Assembly: GCF_002019795.1 (NCBI RefSeq)
Contig: NZ_KV917381.1
Coordinates: forward strand, 3,504,068-3,568,067
Direction of reading: 5' to 3'
Length of the DNA: 64,000 bases
DNA from: Bacillus alkalicellulosilyticus
GTDB taxonomy: Bacteria; Bacillota; Bacilli; Bacillales; Bacillaceae_F
Shown: in pieces, positions 52,036 to 60,401 of the stretch
Layout: each line of letters opens with the position of its first letter
Position numbering within the stretch: the stretch's first letter is position 1
Notes under the pieces: model-generated
What the model saw: the letters and a program-made list of their open reading frames with translations, nothing else
Database searches by the model: none
What the model was told of the DNA's origin: nothing
Position numbers and translations under genes: made by a program

Positions 52036-52145
52036 GCGACAAAGTCGTCCTTTTTTTGAAGCAAGGAGCGTAGCCACTGCCTTCTTTTTAAAGTGTTTTA
52101 CAAGTGCCTTCCTTGTAAAACACGCGCAATGTGCGAAGCCCTTGC
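52036..52145 (+). repeat. Composite repeat copy 7 (short hairpin plus C)
   Basis: A small GCGAC/GTCGT hairpin with a T-run (52036-52057) ends the upstream gene. Module C 52061-52145: basal stem GCAAGG/CCTTGC (a second compensated change), internal loop with GCGTAGCC facing GCGAAGCC, apical stem 52093-52104 with 52112-52123 (12 pairs, perfect), loop TGCCTTC. No A or B module is present. Confidence 0.85.
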
Positions 52146-52201
52146 CCTTCCCTGAGTTATCCTACAAGACATCTCTGAACTTTCTTAAACTTTATACTTT
52201 G

Positions 52202-52240
52202 AAAAAAGTCGACTGTCCTAAAAGAACAGTCGACTTTTTT
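52202..52240. terminator. Bidirectional terminator
   Basis: Perfect 15-base stem AAAAAAGTCGACTGT/ACAGTCGACTTTTTT with a 9-base loop, at the end of the rhodanese gene. Confidence 0.95.
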
Positions 52241-52607
52241 ACTTATATAACTCTTTTACATCCGTAATCACTTTCTCTAATCCTGATTTCGTTTCCCCTT
52301 GCCAAGAAAGCATGCCACCCGAGTAATTTGTTACATGTTGTAGACCGTTTTCCTTACAGAACAATGCCACATTTTGACTTCGTCCCCCACTACGACAAAC
52401 AAACACATACTCTTTTTCTTTATCCAACTCTTCAATGACCATTGGAAAATTACGCATTGATAAAAGGGGCACATTAGGAATATGCGCTTCTTCATACTCA
52501 TCTGGCTCACGAACATCAATAATAATTTTATTTGTCTTATTATCCTTTACTAACTCTTCTAACTGTTTAAAATCTATTTGTGGAATTCCATCAACTTCAT
52601 AACTCAA
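52239..52607 (-). CDS. Rhodanese-like domain protein
   Basis: Single rhodanese domain, 122 residues. IIIDVREPDEYEEAHIPNVPLL marks the CH2A-type entry. The active-site loop is FVCRSGGRSQNVALF, with catalytic Cys near residue 71. It can carry sulfur as a persulfide; partners are not indicated. The ATG at 52607 follows AAAGAGGTGAC. It is leftward after the AI-2E gene by 28 bases and ends in the terminator at 52202-52240, so it is possibly the last gene of that transcript. Confidence 0.92.
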   Translation of the reverse strand: MSYEVDGIPQIDFKQLEELVKDNKTNKIIIDVREPDEYEEAHIPNVPLLSMRNFPMVIEELDKEKEYVFVCRSGGRSQNVALFCKENGLQHVTNYSGGMLSWQGETKSGLEKVITDVKELYK

Positions 52608-52635
52608 TCTAAGTCACCTCTTTGTAAGTATCGTC

Positions 52636-53736
52636 TTACTTCGAACTTTCTTCTATTTTTGCCTGATTTCTAAGCTTCCATAAACGATAGGAATGACTAA
52701 CAACTACTTTAAGAACAGCATAGGTCGGTACCGCTAAAATTAAACCTAATAACCCAGCAAAGCGCCCTGCCGCTAAAATGAGAAGAATGATGGTCAACGG
52801 ATGAATAGCCAACTTTCTACCCATTACTTGTGGTGAGATTAAATTACTTTCCACTTGCTGGACAATAACAACAACTATAATCACAGCTAGCGCCATTAAT
52901 GGGGAGTGAAGAACCCCAACAATAACTGCAGGCACTGTCCCAATCCAAGGTCCAATGAATGGAATAACATTTGTAAACATAGCTACTAATGCTAATACCA
53001 ACGGATACTCCAGTCCGATTATTAAAAAACCAATATACGCTAGCACCCCTACACAAAAGCTAACAATTATTTGCCCTTGTATGTATGAACTAAGGGCTTT
53101 ATCCATATCCCCTAATATACTTTGTGCATCTCTTTGTTGTTTATGTGGTAAAAAACGCAAAAGAAAGGCTGGAGCCTTCTCCCCTTCTTTCAACATATAA
53201 AAGAGGATAAATGGGATAATGACCACAATAAGCACGGCATTCGTGATAAATCCAATAAATGAAGCTAAATTAGTACCAATCGTAGATAAGAAATTATTCA
53301 AGAATGAGGTTAACTCAGCACTTATCTGTTCAAAAGAGAAGTTTTCATTTAATTGAAAACGGGCAAAATACTCGTTTTCTTGAAGATTTATAATTATAAG
53401 TCTGACATCGTTCATAAGCTCAGGTATGTTTTTGACAAAACTATTTAACTGTTTCTGTAGCTCCGGTCCAATTACTAAAAATAAAGCTGTCATCACTGCA
53501 GCTACAGTTAAATACAAAATGATTATTGCATAAACTTTAGGCATTTTTCTAGATAATAAATTAACAAATGGCCGAAACAAATAATACAAGACACCTGCTA
53601 ATAATACTGGCGCAAACAAAGTTTGAATTAAGACGACAAGTGGCAGAAAGATAAAATCCACAAGTGTCGCTAAATAGATAATAAGTAAGATGATAATTAA
53701 GGCATAGCCTATTCGAAAATATTTCCCTTGAGGCAC
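52636..53736 (-). CDS. AI-2E family transporter (PerM/YtvI type)
   Basis: Membrane protein of about 366 residues. I prefer the GTG at 53736 (VPQGKYFRIGY), since GGGGTGAGG lies before it and the -10 box is only some 20 bases ahead of the ATG at 53751. About eight helices. Family marks: FLPLVVLIQTLFAPVLLAGVLYYLFRPFVN, and VTNVIPFIGPWIGTVPAVIVG-like loop (here MFTNVIPFIGPWIG). Members export AI-2 or act as Na+/H+ antiporters in some alkaliphiles and halophiles; the choice cannot be made here. Confidence 0.9.
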   Translation of the reverse strand: MPQGKYFRIGYALIIILLIIYLATLVDFIFLPLVVLIQTLFAPVLLAGVLYYLFRPFVNLLSRKMPKVYAIIILYLTVAAVMTALFLVIGPELQKQLNSFVKNIPELMNDVRLIIINLQENEYFARFQLNENFSFEQISAELTSFLNNFLSTIGTNLASFIGFITNAVLIVVIIPFILFYMLKEGEKAPAFLLRFLPHKQQRDAQSILGDMDKALSSYIQGQIIVSFCVGVLAYIGFLIIGLEYPLVLALVAMFTNVIPFIGPWIGTVPAVIVGVLHSPLMALAVIIVVVIVQQVESNLISPQVMGRKLAIHPLTIILLILAAGRFAGLLGLILAVPTYAVLKVVVSHSYRLWKLRNQAKIEESSK

Positions 53737-53769
53737 TTCCTCACCCCTCATATGTATTTACACGTAGTC

Positions 53770-53798
53770 ATTATACCATGTTTTACCTATATTCTTAA
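53770..53798 (-). promoter_or_regulatory. SigA promoter for the AI-2E transporter gene
   Basis: Minus strand TTAAGA, 17 bases, then TATAAT with the extended TGG just before it. It begins 6 bases from the AraC gene stop codon. Confidence 0.7.
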
Positions 53799-53803
53799 TA
53801 GAT

Positions 53804-54700
53804 TTATTCACTTTTTTGTTTACGGTCAGACATACCCCTTCTATATTCAGTAGGAGAAATGCCTTCATATTGTTTAAACAGTCTTGAAAAATAAGTTTCA
53901 TCTTGGATACCAACTTCTTTTCCGATTGCATTTACCTTCTTATTAGAGGTTGCTAATAACCGTTTAGCTTGTATCATACGATATTGATTTAAATAGTTCA
54001 CTGGAGTAATCCCCATCGTTTTTTGCATACACCTCGTCAAATAATCTGGATGAAATAACAGTTCTTTGGCAATATCGCTGATTTTAATCTGCTGTTGATA
54101 ATAAGCGTGAATATAGGAAAGTAAGCTATTAGTCACTTGTTCAGCACTCGTTGGAATCGTCACCGCTTCTATTTGTAATAATCTCATGCATTCACTAAAA
54201 ACCATTTGTTGTTTTAGCATCGTAGCTGGATTTTTCTCCTCTGAAAGAGCAATTAACTCATCTAGCTCACGAAAAAAAGGCTCCGGCGTTCGCAGTGTCG
54301 AGTATCTTGGAATTTGAAATTCAAAAGAAGCTGGTCTTGTATACGTTCCTTCTTTCTTGACGATTTTTGACCAGTCAATATCTTCTTTTTCCTTTAAAGT
54401 ATATCCTCCTGGTAACGAAAAGTGGACCCACTCATAAACGGTTTTCTCCTTACAAGCCAGACTTCCTCCATGTGAATGACCAGGGGCCAGTAGTAAATAT
54501 TGGTTAGGATTTATCTCATACTCGTAACCGTTTTCATGCATATACAAGGTTCCTGACTTGACAATAATTAAGTCGAAAACTGAAAAACTCGAACGATAAA
54601 AATGCTTGTCTCCCTTGTCAAATAAAGCTACTCCCGCTTTTATAAAAGTAGGATATGGCGGACAATGAAATGATAAAATACTCAGAATTTTCACCTCCAA
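53804..54700 (-). CDS. AraC-family transcriptional regulator
   Basis: 298 residues. The N-terminal cupin sensor includes FDLIIVKSGTLYMHENGYEYEINPNQYLLLAPGHSHGG. The C-terminal double helix-turn-helix reads KISDIAKELLFHPDYLTRCMQKTMGITPVNYLNQYRMIQAKRLLATSNKKVNAIGKEVGIQDETYFSRLFKQYEGISPTEYRR in pattern. The start is uncertain: TTG at 54700 or GTG at 54694, with GGAGG inside the first codons. It is divergent from the MATE gene, which it may control. The effector is not indicated; many such regulators sense sugars. Confidence 0.9.
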   Translation of the reverse strand: MEVKILSILSFHCPPYPTFIKAGVALFDKGDKHFYRSSFSVFDLIIVKSGTLYMHENGYEYEINPNQYLLLAPGHSHGGSLACKEKTVYEWVHFSLPGGYTLKEKEDIDWSKIVKKEGTYTRPASFEFQIPRYSTLRTPEPFFRELDELIALSEEKNPATMLKQQMVFSECMRLLQIEAVTIPTSAEQVTNSLLSYIHAYYQQQIKISDIAKELLFHPDYLTRCMQKTMGITPVNYLNQYRMIQAKRLLATSNKKVNAIGKEVGIQDETYFSRLFKQYEGISPTEYRRGMSDRKQKSE

Positions 54701-54857
54701 AACTTCACTAAAATAAGTCGGATTTGTTAAAGGTAAATCGTGTTTTTATCTATCTATTATATCATAATCCTTATATACTAATATTACTTTTGAAAATACA
54801 ACGTACTGGAAGAGTTTTTACAAATCAGTAGCGTTAGACTAGGTTAGGTGGGTTCTT

Positions 54858-56225
54858 ATGAAACCTGAAAATAAAAAAAACGTTAAAAATTTATCATTAT
54901 TTGCCCTTACATGGCCAATATTTATAGAAATTTCTCTTCATATGTTAATGGGAAGCGCAGATACATTAATGCTAAGTCAATATTCCGATGACGGTGTTGC
55001 CGCTGTTGGAGTGGCCACTCAGATATTATCATTGATTATCGTTATGTTTGGCTTTATTGCCACTGGTACAAGTGTATTAATTGCACAGTACATGGGAGCG
55101 GGCCGAGAAGAGGATGCGGCTAAAATAGCTGTCGTTTCTTTAGTGGCTAATCTCGCGTTCTCGTTAGTACTCGGGCTAATTATTGCTCTTGGTAGTACGA
55201 CGATTTTAAACTTAATGCAAATCCCTGTTGAACTTATGGATATGGCGATGATATACCTTATTATTGTAGGGGGAACCTCCTTTACTCAAGCTGTCTTAAT
55301 GACAGCAGGTGCCATTATCCGAAGTCATGGTTTCACAAAAGATGCAATGTATGTCACTATTGGAATGAATATTATCAATGTGGTTGGAAACTATTTATTC
55401 CTATTTGGACCATTTGGAATTCCAGTTCTCGGAGTTACAGGTGTAGCCATTGCCACCGCTGTGAGTCGTATACTCGGACTTATTTTGCTCATGATTTTAC
55501 TTTATAAGCGCGTAAATGGAAATTTACCATTCTCATATTTAAAGCATCATCCTAAAAGAGAATTGGGCAATTTATTAAAAATAGGTATCCCTTCTGCAGG
55601 TGAGCACTTATCTTATAACACAGCACAGCTAATGATTACCTTTTTTGTCGCGATGCTTGGGACAGAGGCCCTTACAACAAAAGTCTATGCACAAAACTTA
55701 ACGTTTTTTGTCAGTCTTTTCGCATTTGCCCTTAGTCAAAGTAATCAAATTATCATCGGGCATCAAATTGGAGCAAATAAAATAAAAGAGGCCTATCATC
55801 GTTGTTTACGAAGTCTTTATATTGCGTTTACAGTTTCCGCATTAACTGCCGGAGTGTTCGCTTTGTTTAAAGACCAACTTCTAGGCATTTTCACAGATAA
55901 CCTAGAGATTATCGCTCTCGGTGGAATTCTGATGCTTCTTACAATTATTTTAGAACCTGGGCGTGCCTTTAATGTGATTATTATTAACTCATTACGTGCA
56001 GCTGGTGATGTTAAGTTCCCAGTATATATGGGAATCTTGATTATGTGGGGAGTTGGCGTTCCAGTTGCTTATATTTTCGGTATTCATTTTGAACTTGGAT
56101 TAATTGGAGTTTGGATTGCGTTTATCGTTGATGAATGGGTACGTGGTGTCATTATGCTTCTTCGTTGGAGAAGTAAAAAGTGGCAAAAAATGTCGTTTGT
56201 TCGTTCTGATGAGGCAGCCTCGTAA
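54858..56225 (+). CDS. MATE-family multidrug/cation exporter
   Basis: 455 residues with twelve helices in two halves. The first half begins FALTWPIFIEISLHMLMGSADTLMLSQYSDDGVAAVGVATQI, a classic MATE opening. The second half begins LLKIGIPSAGEHLSYNTAQLMITFFVAMLGTEALTTKVYAQNL. Uses Na+ or H+ gradient to export compounds; in an alkaliphile Na+ is likelier, which is inference. ATG at 54858 after TTAGGTGGG. Divergent from the AraC regulator with 157 bases between. Confidence 0.93.
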   Translation: MKPENKKNVKNLSLFALTWPIFIEISLHMLMGSADTLMLSQYSDDGVAAVGVATQILSLIIVMFGFIATGTSVLIAQYMGAGREEDAAKIAVVSLVANLAFSLVLGLIIALGSTTILNLMQIPVELMDMAMIYLIIVGGTSFTQAVLMTAGAIIRSHGFTKDAMYVTIGMNIINVVGNYLFLFGPFGIPVLGVTGVAIATAVSRILGLILLMILLYKRVNGNLPFSYLKHHPKRELGNLLKIGIPSAGEHLSYNTAQLMITFFVAMLGTEALTTKVYAQNLTFFVSLFAFALSQSNQIIIGHQIGANKIKEAYHRCLRSLYIAFTVSALTAGVFALFKDQLLGIFTDNLEIIALGGILMLLTIILEPGRAFNVIIINSLRAAGDVKFPVYMGILIMWGVGVPVAYIFGIHFELGLIGVWIAFIVDEWVRGVIMLLRWRSKKWQKMSFVRSDEAAS

Positions 56226-56239
56226 GAATAGTTTAATTG

Positions 56240-56275
56240 AACTCGCTACTAGAGTCTTGTCTCGTAGCGAGTTTT
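56240..56275 (+). terminator. Terminator after the MATE gene
   Basis: Perfect AACTCGCTAC/GTAGCGAGTT stem, then a T-rich run. Confidence 0.93.
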
Positions 56276-56367
56276 TCTTTTTTAAAGTTTCCCTGTAACC
56301 TTTTTTTTCGAACATCGACTAATAGGGTGAAAATAAAAATAGTAGAGAGTAAAAGGGGTTATTAAAA

Positions 56368-57054
56368 ATGAAAAAGTTAAAAATTAAACGCACCTTACAA
56401 ACTGTAGCTTTAGCAACAATCGCAACATTCGCACTGACTGGTTGTGGAACGGCAGATGATTCTCCGTATGAGCAAACAACAGGAAACGAGCCAACACAAG
56501 CCGAAGAAGAGGTTATAGAAGAACAACCTACCAATGAAGAGACGGAGAAACCAGAAGAAGCTCCTACGATTGTTGAAGGAGAGAACGAAGTTACCCGACT
56601 GATAGACCAAGTAATAACTTTTGACATTGAAGGTGAACTTCACGAGGAATCTGGCTTCCTTCGTCAAAATGACAATAATACGTATTCATTATATGTTCTT
56701 GAAGGATATGACTTAGTGGCGGAAGAACCCAACAAAGATGTTATCATTGGACCAAATGATGATATGTTTGCTCGAATTGAAGTCGCTGAAGGCGGAAATA
56801 TTGAAACGTTAAAAAATACGATTAAAGAGACAGCACTTGCCGTAGATAAAGACGCATTCATAAACGATACATTTCACCCTACCCCCTTCTTAGAAGGTGC
56901 CGTTTGGTATAAAGCGTACTCCGGTGATGTCGTTGTCAATTACATTTTAATTACAAGCAAAAAACATCCAATCATTTTAACTCTGCAAACACCAAGAGAA
57001 GGAGAATACTACCACCGCCTCATGGCAATGGTTGAAACGATTGAGTTCAAGTAA
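56368..57054 (+). CDS. Hypothetical lipoprotein with acidic linker
   Basis: 228 residues. Signal peptide to ALTGCGTADD (lipobox Cys near 27), then a Glu/Pro/Thr-rich linker of about 50 residues, then a folded domain from about 75 (NEVTRLIDQVITFDIEGELHEESGFLRQNDNNTYSLYVLEGYDLVAEEP). The end, WYKAYSGDVVVNYILITSKKHPIILTLQTP, looks like a beta domain. I do not know the family. Acidic linkers in two lipoproteins of this window suit an alkaline or salty outside. Composite repeat 8 begins 6 bases after the stop. Confidence 0.7.
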   Translation: MKKLKIKRTLQTVALATIATFALTGCGTADDSPYEQTTGNEPTQAEEEVIEEQPTNEETEKPEEAPTIVEGENEVTRLIDQVITFDIEGELHEESGFLRQNDNNTYSLYVLEGYDLVAEEPNKDVIIGPNDDMFARIEVAEGGNIETLKNTIKETALAVDKDAFINDTFHPTPFLEGAVWYKAYSGDVVVNYILITSKKHPIILTLQTPREGEYYHRLMAMVETIEFK

Positions 57055-57060
57055 AATCTA

Positions 57061-57298
57061 GAGGGTGGGACAAAAGGTTGTTGACCTGAGGGCACTGAAA
57101 AAGTTAAGTTTTTAACTTTTTCAGTGCCCTCTTAGCAATGTGCGTAACCGTTGAATATTTTAAAAGCCTGATACGAGTGCCCTTCTTGTATCAGGCGGAC
57201 AACGATTTGGAGCCATTGCCACCACCATAATTAAAGGCACTGAAAAAGTTAAGTTTTTAACTTTTTCAGTGGCTTCGTTGACCTTTTATCCCACCCTC
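57061..57298 (+). repeat. Composite repeat copy 8 (A nested around B-C-B')
   Basis: The most complete copy. A arms 57061-57077 and 57282-57298 (GAGGGTGGGACAAAAGG with CCTTTTATCCCACCCTC). B 57088-57131, C 57135-57219, B' 57234-57276. C: GCAATG/CATTGC, second stem GTTG/CAAC, apical stem 57166-57177 with 57185-57196 (GCCTGATACGAG, 12 pairs with one G-U), loop TGCCCTT. The rest of the gap to 57414 has only a short CGGACA/TGTCCG hairpin near 57374-57396. Confidence 0.92.
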
Positions 57299-57414
57299 AA
57301 AGCAATAGACTTCTTATAGAAAAGAGATAATAGCAGTCGCTTTTTTTATTGGTCAGCCATTAACTATGGTTGAACGGACAATGCACCTGATGTCCGGAGC
57401 AGTTGTCTTCCCTT

Positions 57415-58314
57415 TTACCTAACCGTGTTACGTAATGTTCCAAGTTCTTTCACTGAGATTTCAATAACATCCCCTGGTTTTAAGTGTTTGGGAGGGGTGA
57501 ATCCACTCCCTACACCAGCTGGCGTTCCCGTCGCAATGATGTCTCCTATCTCAAGTGTAGTGCCTTTTGAAATCGTTTCTATAATGGTAGGAATATCAAA
57601 GATAAACTGATTTGTGGATGCAGCTTGACGGATTTCACCATTAACCTTAGTTTGTAGAAATAACTCATCAGGATTTTCGATTTCACTTTTATGCGTGATC
57701 CATGGACCCATTGGACAAGATGTATCTAAGCTTTTCCCTAAAAGAAATTGCTTGTGTTTACGTTGAAGATCACGAGCGGTCACATCATTGACTAGCGTAT
57801 AACCAAAGATATAATCTTCTACCTCGTCTTTTTGAATATTCTTCCCCGTTTTTCCTATAATAACGGCAATTTCCCCCTCATAATCAAGCTCTTTTGTTAG
57901 CTCAGAATGACTGTCTATGAAAGCATTTGGTCCTGTAACTGTAGTCGGAGTTTTAGAAAATATCATCGGGTTACTTGGTATATCTGCGGCACTTCCCATC
58001 TCAATTGCATGGGCCGCATAATTTTTACCGACGCAAAATATATTTTTCCTTGGTCTTGGAATAGGTGCAACTACTTGTACTGTGTCCCATTGGTATGTAC
58101 ACTGTTTCAATTGATTTTTTTCAATCCATTCCAATAAATTTGATACTTCTTTCAGAAAGTCTTCTCTTTCCAAACAATCTATCAATGAATTCGGCAGAGG
58201 GTTTTCCGTTTTCATTATCGTTTGTGCTTCGTTTAAATTCACGATTTCGTTGGCTTCGTTTATGACCACACCTATGGAAAAACAATTATTTTGCTGTAAT
58301 GAAACAAATCTCAT
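57415..58314 (-). CDS. Fumarylacetoacetate hydrolase-family protein
   Basis: 299 residues. The C-terminal FAH domain has FCVGKNYAAHAIEMG and the metal acids in ELDYEGEIAVIIGKTGKNI, then VTARDLQRKHKQFLLGKSLDTSCPMGPWI and TGTPAGVGSGFTPPKHLKPGD. Substrates in the family include acylpyruvates, oxaloacetate, 2-keto-3-deoxy acids and catechol meta-cleavage products. No pathway gene is adjacent, so the substrate is open. ATG at 58314 follows AGGAGGAG. Confidence 0.92.
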   Translation of the reverse strand: MRFVSLQQNNCFSIGVVINEANEIVNLNEAQTIMKTENPLPNSLIDCLEREDFLKEVSNLLEWIEKNQLKQCTYQWDTVQVVAPIPRPRKNIFCVGKNYAAHAIEMGSAADIPSNPMIFSKTPTTVTGPNAFIDSHSELTKELDYEGEIAVIIGKTGKNIQKDEVEDYIFGYTLVNDVTARDLQRKHKQFLLGKSLDTSCPMGPWITHKSEIENPDELFLQTKVNGEIRQAASTNQFIFDIPTIIETISKGTTLEIGDIIATGTPAGVGSGFTPPKHLKPGDVIEISVKELGTLRNTVR

Positions 58315-58488
58315 ATTTCCACACTCCTCCTATTATGTACTTACCTTGTATTATAGCTAATATTAAAATTATACTGAAGTGAGTAGACTTTCACTGTTTA
58401 GAGTGAGGGAATCGTTCCCAAACTAAGTGTAGGTGAAATTAATATGGTATGATAGTACAAGTGATTTTTTAGAATTGAGGGAACGCGA

Positions 58489-60249
58489 ATGAATATTGTT
58501 GTTACTACATTAAATGCAAAATACATTCATACTTGTTTAGCATTGAGATACTTGAAAGCTTATGCTGAACCGGATTTTTCTATTACTATGGTTGAATACA
58601 CCATTAACGACCCTGTGATGAACATCGTATCTGACTTATTTACAAGAAAACCTGATGTCATCGGTTTTAGTTGTTATATTTGGAATATAGAAGAAACGAT
58701 TAAAGTGATTGAAATGATCAAAAAAATTAATCCAGACGTCAAAATCGTTCTTGGGGGTCCTGAAGTCAATTATGACGTTGAGTACTGGATGAATCGGATT
58801 CCAGAAGTTGATTTTATTGTCGTCGGTGAAGGGGAAGAAACCTTTAAGCACTTACTTGAAGAACTGTCGACTACAAATAAATATCATATGGTATTTGGTG
58901 TTGCTTACCGTAAAGGGGATGACATTATCGTTAATCCTCCTCGTCCTAAGTTGAAGCTTGAGGATGTCCCTTCTCCTTACCGTTTTGACGAAGACCTTTC
59001 AGCTCTTTCAAAACGGGTTACGTATTTTGAAACAAGTCGAGGTTGTCCTTTTAGTTGCCAGTTTTGTTTATCTTCGATTGAAGTCGGTGTCCGTTATTTT
59101 GACATTGAAAAAGTAAAGGCTGATTTGCTCTTTTTAATCGAGAAAGGGGCGAAACTAATCAAATTCGTTGACCGGACGTTTAATATAAAACGAGATTATG
59201 CGATGGACATGTTTTCTTTCCTTATCGATAATCATCAAGGCTGTGTGTTTCAGTTTGAAATCACGGCTGATATCATGCGACCTGAGGTACTTGAGTTCTT
59301 AAACAAAGAAGCCCCTCCTGGTGTGTTTCGTTTTGAAATTGGGGTTCAATCTACCAATGACGCTACTAATGAGTTAGTCCAACGTAAACAAAATTTTGAA
59401 AAGCTGAAACGTACGGTTACGATGGTGAAAGAAGGCGGGAAAATTGACCAGCATCTTGATTTAATTGCTGGCCTACCTGAAGAGAATTACGATTCTTTTC
59501 GCAATACGTTTAATGACGTTTTTGCGATGCGTCCAGAGGAGCTTCAACTAGGTTTCTTAAAAATGTTACGTGGGACAGGCTTACGGTTACGCGCCACTGA
59601 CCATGACTATATTTATATGAATCATGCACCTTATGAAATTTTAGGAAATAACATTTTACCGTTTTCTGATATTGTCCGAATTAAACGTGTTGAAGATGTG
59701 CTAGAGAAGTATTGGAATGCTCACAGGTTAGACCAAACGGTTGAATACTTGGTTACGCATAGTTTTGATTCACCATTTGATTTCTTCCAACAGTTTGGAG
59801 ATTATTGGGACAAAAATGGCTGGGCAAAAATCGGACATCAACTTGAAGACTTGTTTCAACGGCTTCACAAATTTTTACTATCAAAACATGTAAAAGATAT
59901 GGACATTATTGAGGCTCTGATGAAATATGATTTCTTTATGAATCATAAACATAAACCAAGAAAAACATGGTGGCCGTTTACAATGACGAAACAAGAGCAA
60001 TCAAGCTATTTAAAGCAATTGGCCCTAAATCCTGAGCTAGTCGATGCGAAGTTTGCTAACCTTGAGCTATCGGAAAAAGAACTTCACAAACACACGATGA
60101 TTGAAACGGTAGCGATTGATGTTCTACATTATATTCAAACAGGTACAATAAAACGTCAAGATACATTACTTATCTTTTACTTTGAACCAAAACAAAATTA
60201 CGTTGAACCATATGCCATTCAGGCAAAACAAAGTACAACTGCTTCCTGA
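58489..60249 (+). CDS. B12-binding radical SAM protein (DUF4080 type)
   Basis: 586 residues. The N-terminal B12-binding fold starts NIVVTTLNAKYIHTCLALRYLKAYA, with VKIVLGGPEVNYDVEYW. The radical SAM cluster cysteines are in FETSRGCPFSCQFCLSS near residue 190. The C-terminal 200 residues fit the DUF4080 group (HKHKPRKTWWPF...). B12-binding lacks the classical DxHxxG. Substrate unknown; relatives are seen as single genes in Bacillus. ATG at 58489 after GAGGGAACG; an A-B nested repeat follows. Confidence 0.92.
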   Translation: MNIVVTTLNAKYIHTCLALRYLKAYAEPDFSITMVEYTINDPVMNIVSDLFTRKPDVIGFSCYIWNIEETIKVIEMIKKINPDVKIVLGGPEVNYDVEYWMNRIPEVDFIVVGEGEETFKHLLEELSTTNKYHMVFGVAYRKGDDIIVNPPRPKLKLEDVPSPYRFDEDLSALSKRVTYFETSRGCPFSCQFCLSSIEVGVRYFDIEKVKADLLFLIEKGAKLIKFVDRTFNIKRDYAMDMFSFLIDNHQGCVFQFEITADIMRPEVLEFLNKEAPPGVFRFEIGVQSTNDATNELVQRKQNFEKLKRTVTMVKEGGKIDQHLDLIAGLPEENYDSFRNTFNDVFAMRPEELQLGFLKMLRGTGLRLRATDHDYIYMNHAPYEILGNNILPFSDIVRIKRVEDVLEKYWNAHRLDQTVEYLVTHSFDSPFDFFQQFGDYWDKNGWAKIGHQLEDLFQRLHKFLLSKHVKDMDIIEALMKYDFFMNHKHKPRKTWWPFTMTKQEQSSYLKQLALNPELVDAKFANLELSEKELHKHTMIETVAIDVLHYIQTGTIKRQDTLLIFYFEPKQNYVEPYAIQAKQSTTAS

Positions 60250-60266
60250 AAAAATAACAATGACTT

Positions 60267-60362
60267 AGAGGGCAGGCCAAAAGGATAAAAAAAGAGGGCA
60301 CTGAAAAAGTTTAAAACCTAACTTTTTCAGTGCCCTCAAAACAACCTTTTGGTCCACCCTCT
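60267..60362 (+). repeat. A nested around B (no C)
   Basis: A arms 60267-60284 and 60345-60362 (AGAGGG...CCAAAAGG with complement), B 60294-60337. It shows that the A palindrome can hold B alone. It lies between two rightward genes, 18 bases after the radical SAM gene stop. Confidence 0.87.
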
Positions 60363-60401
60363 CCCTTCTTTTTATGTCCTTTACTAATATGAGGTGAATA
60401 T

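Noticed and set aside
11315-57219. Integron attC-like sites (variable stem, folded single strand)
   Set aside because: The general idea of a variable folded stem is similar, but no integrase, cassette order or attC core sites are seen, and copies lie at 3' ends of ordinary chromosomal genes.
11271-57298. CRISPR array from repeated sequences
   Set aside because: The repeats are scattered over 46 kb, are themselves hairpins of 40-240 bases, and have no regular spacers or cas genes nearby.
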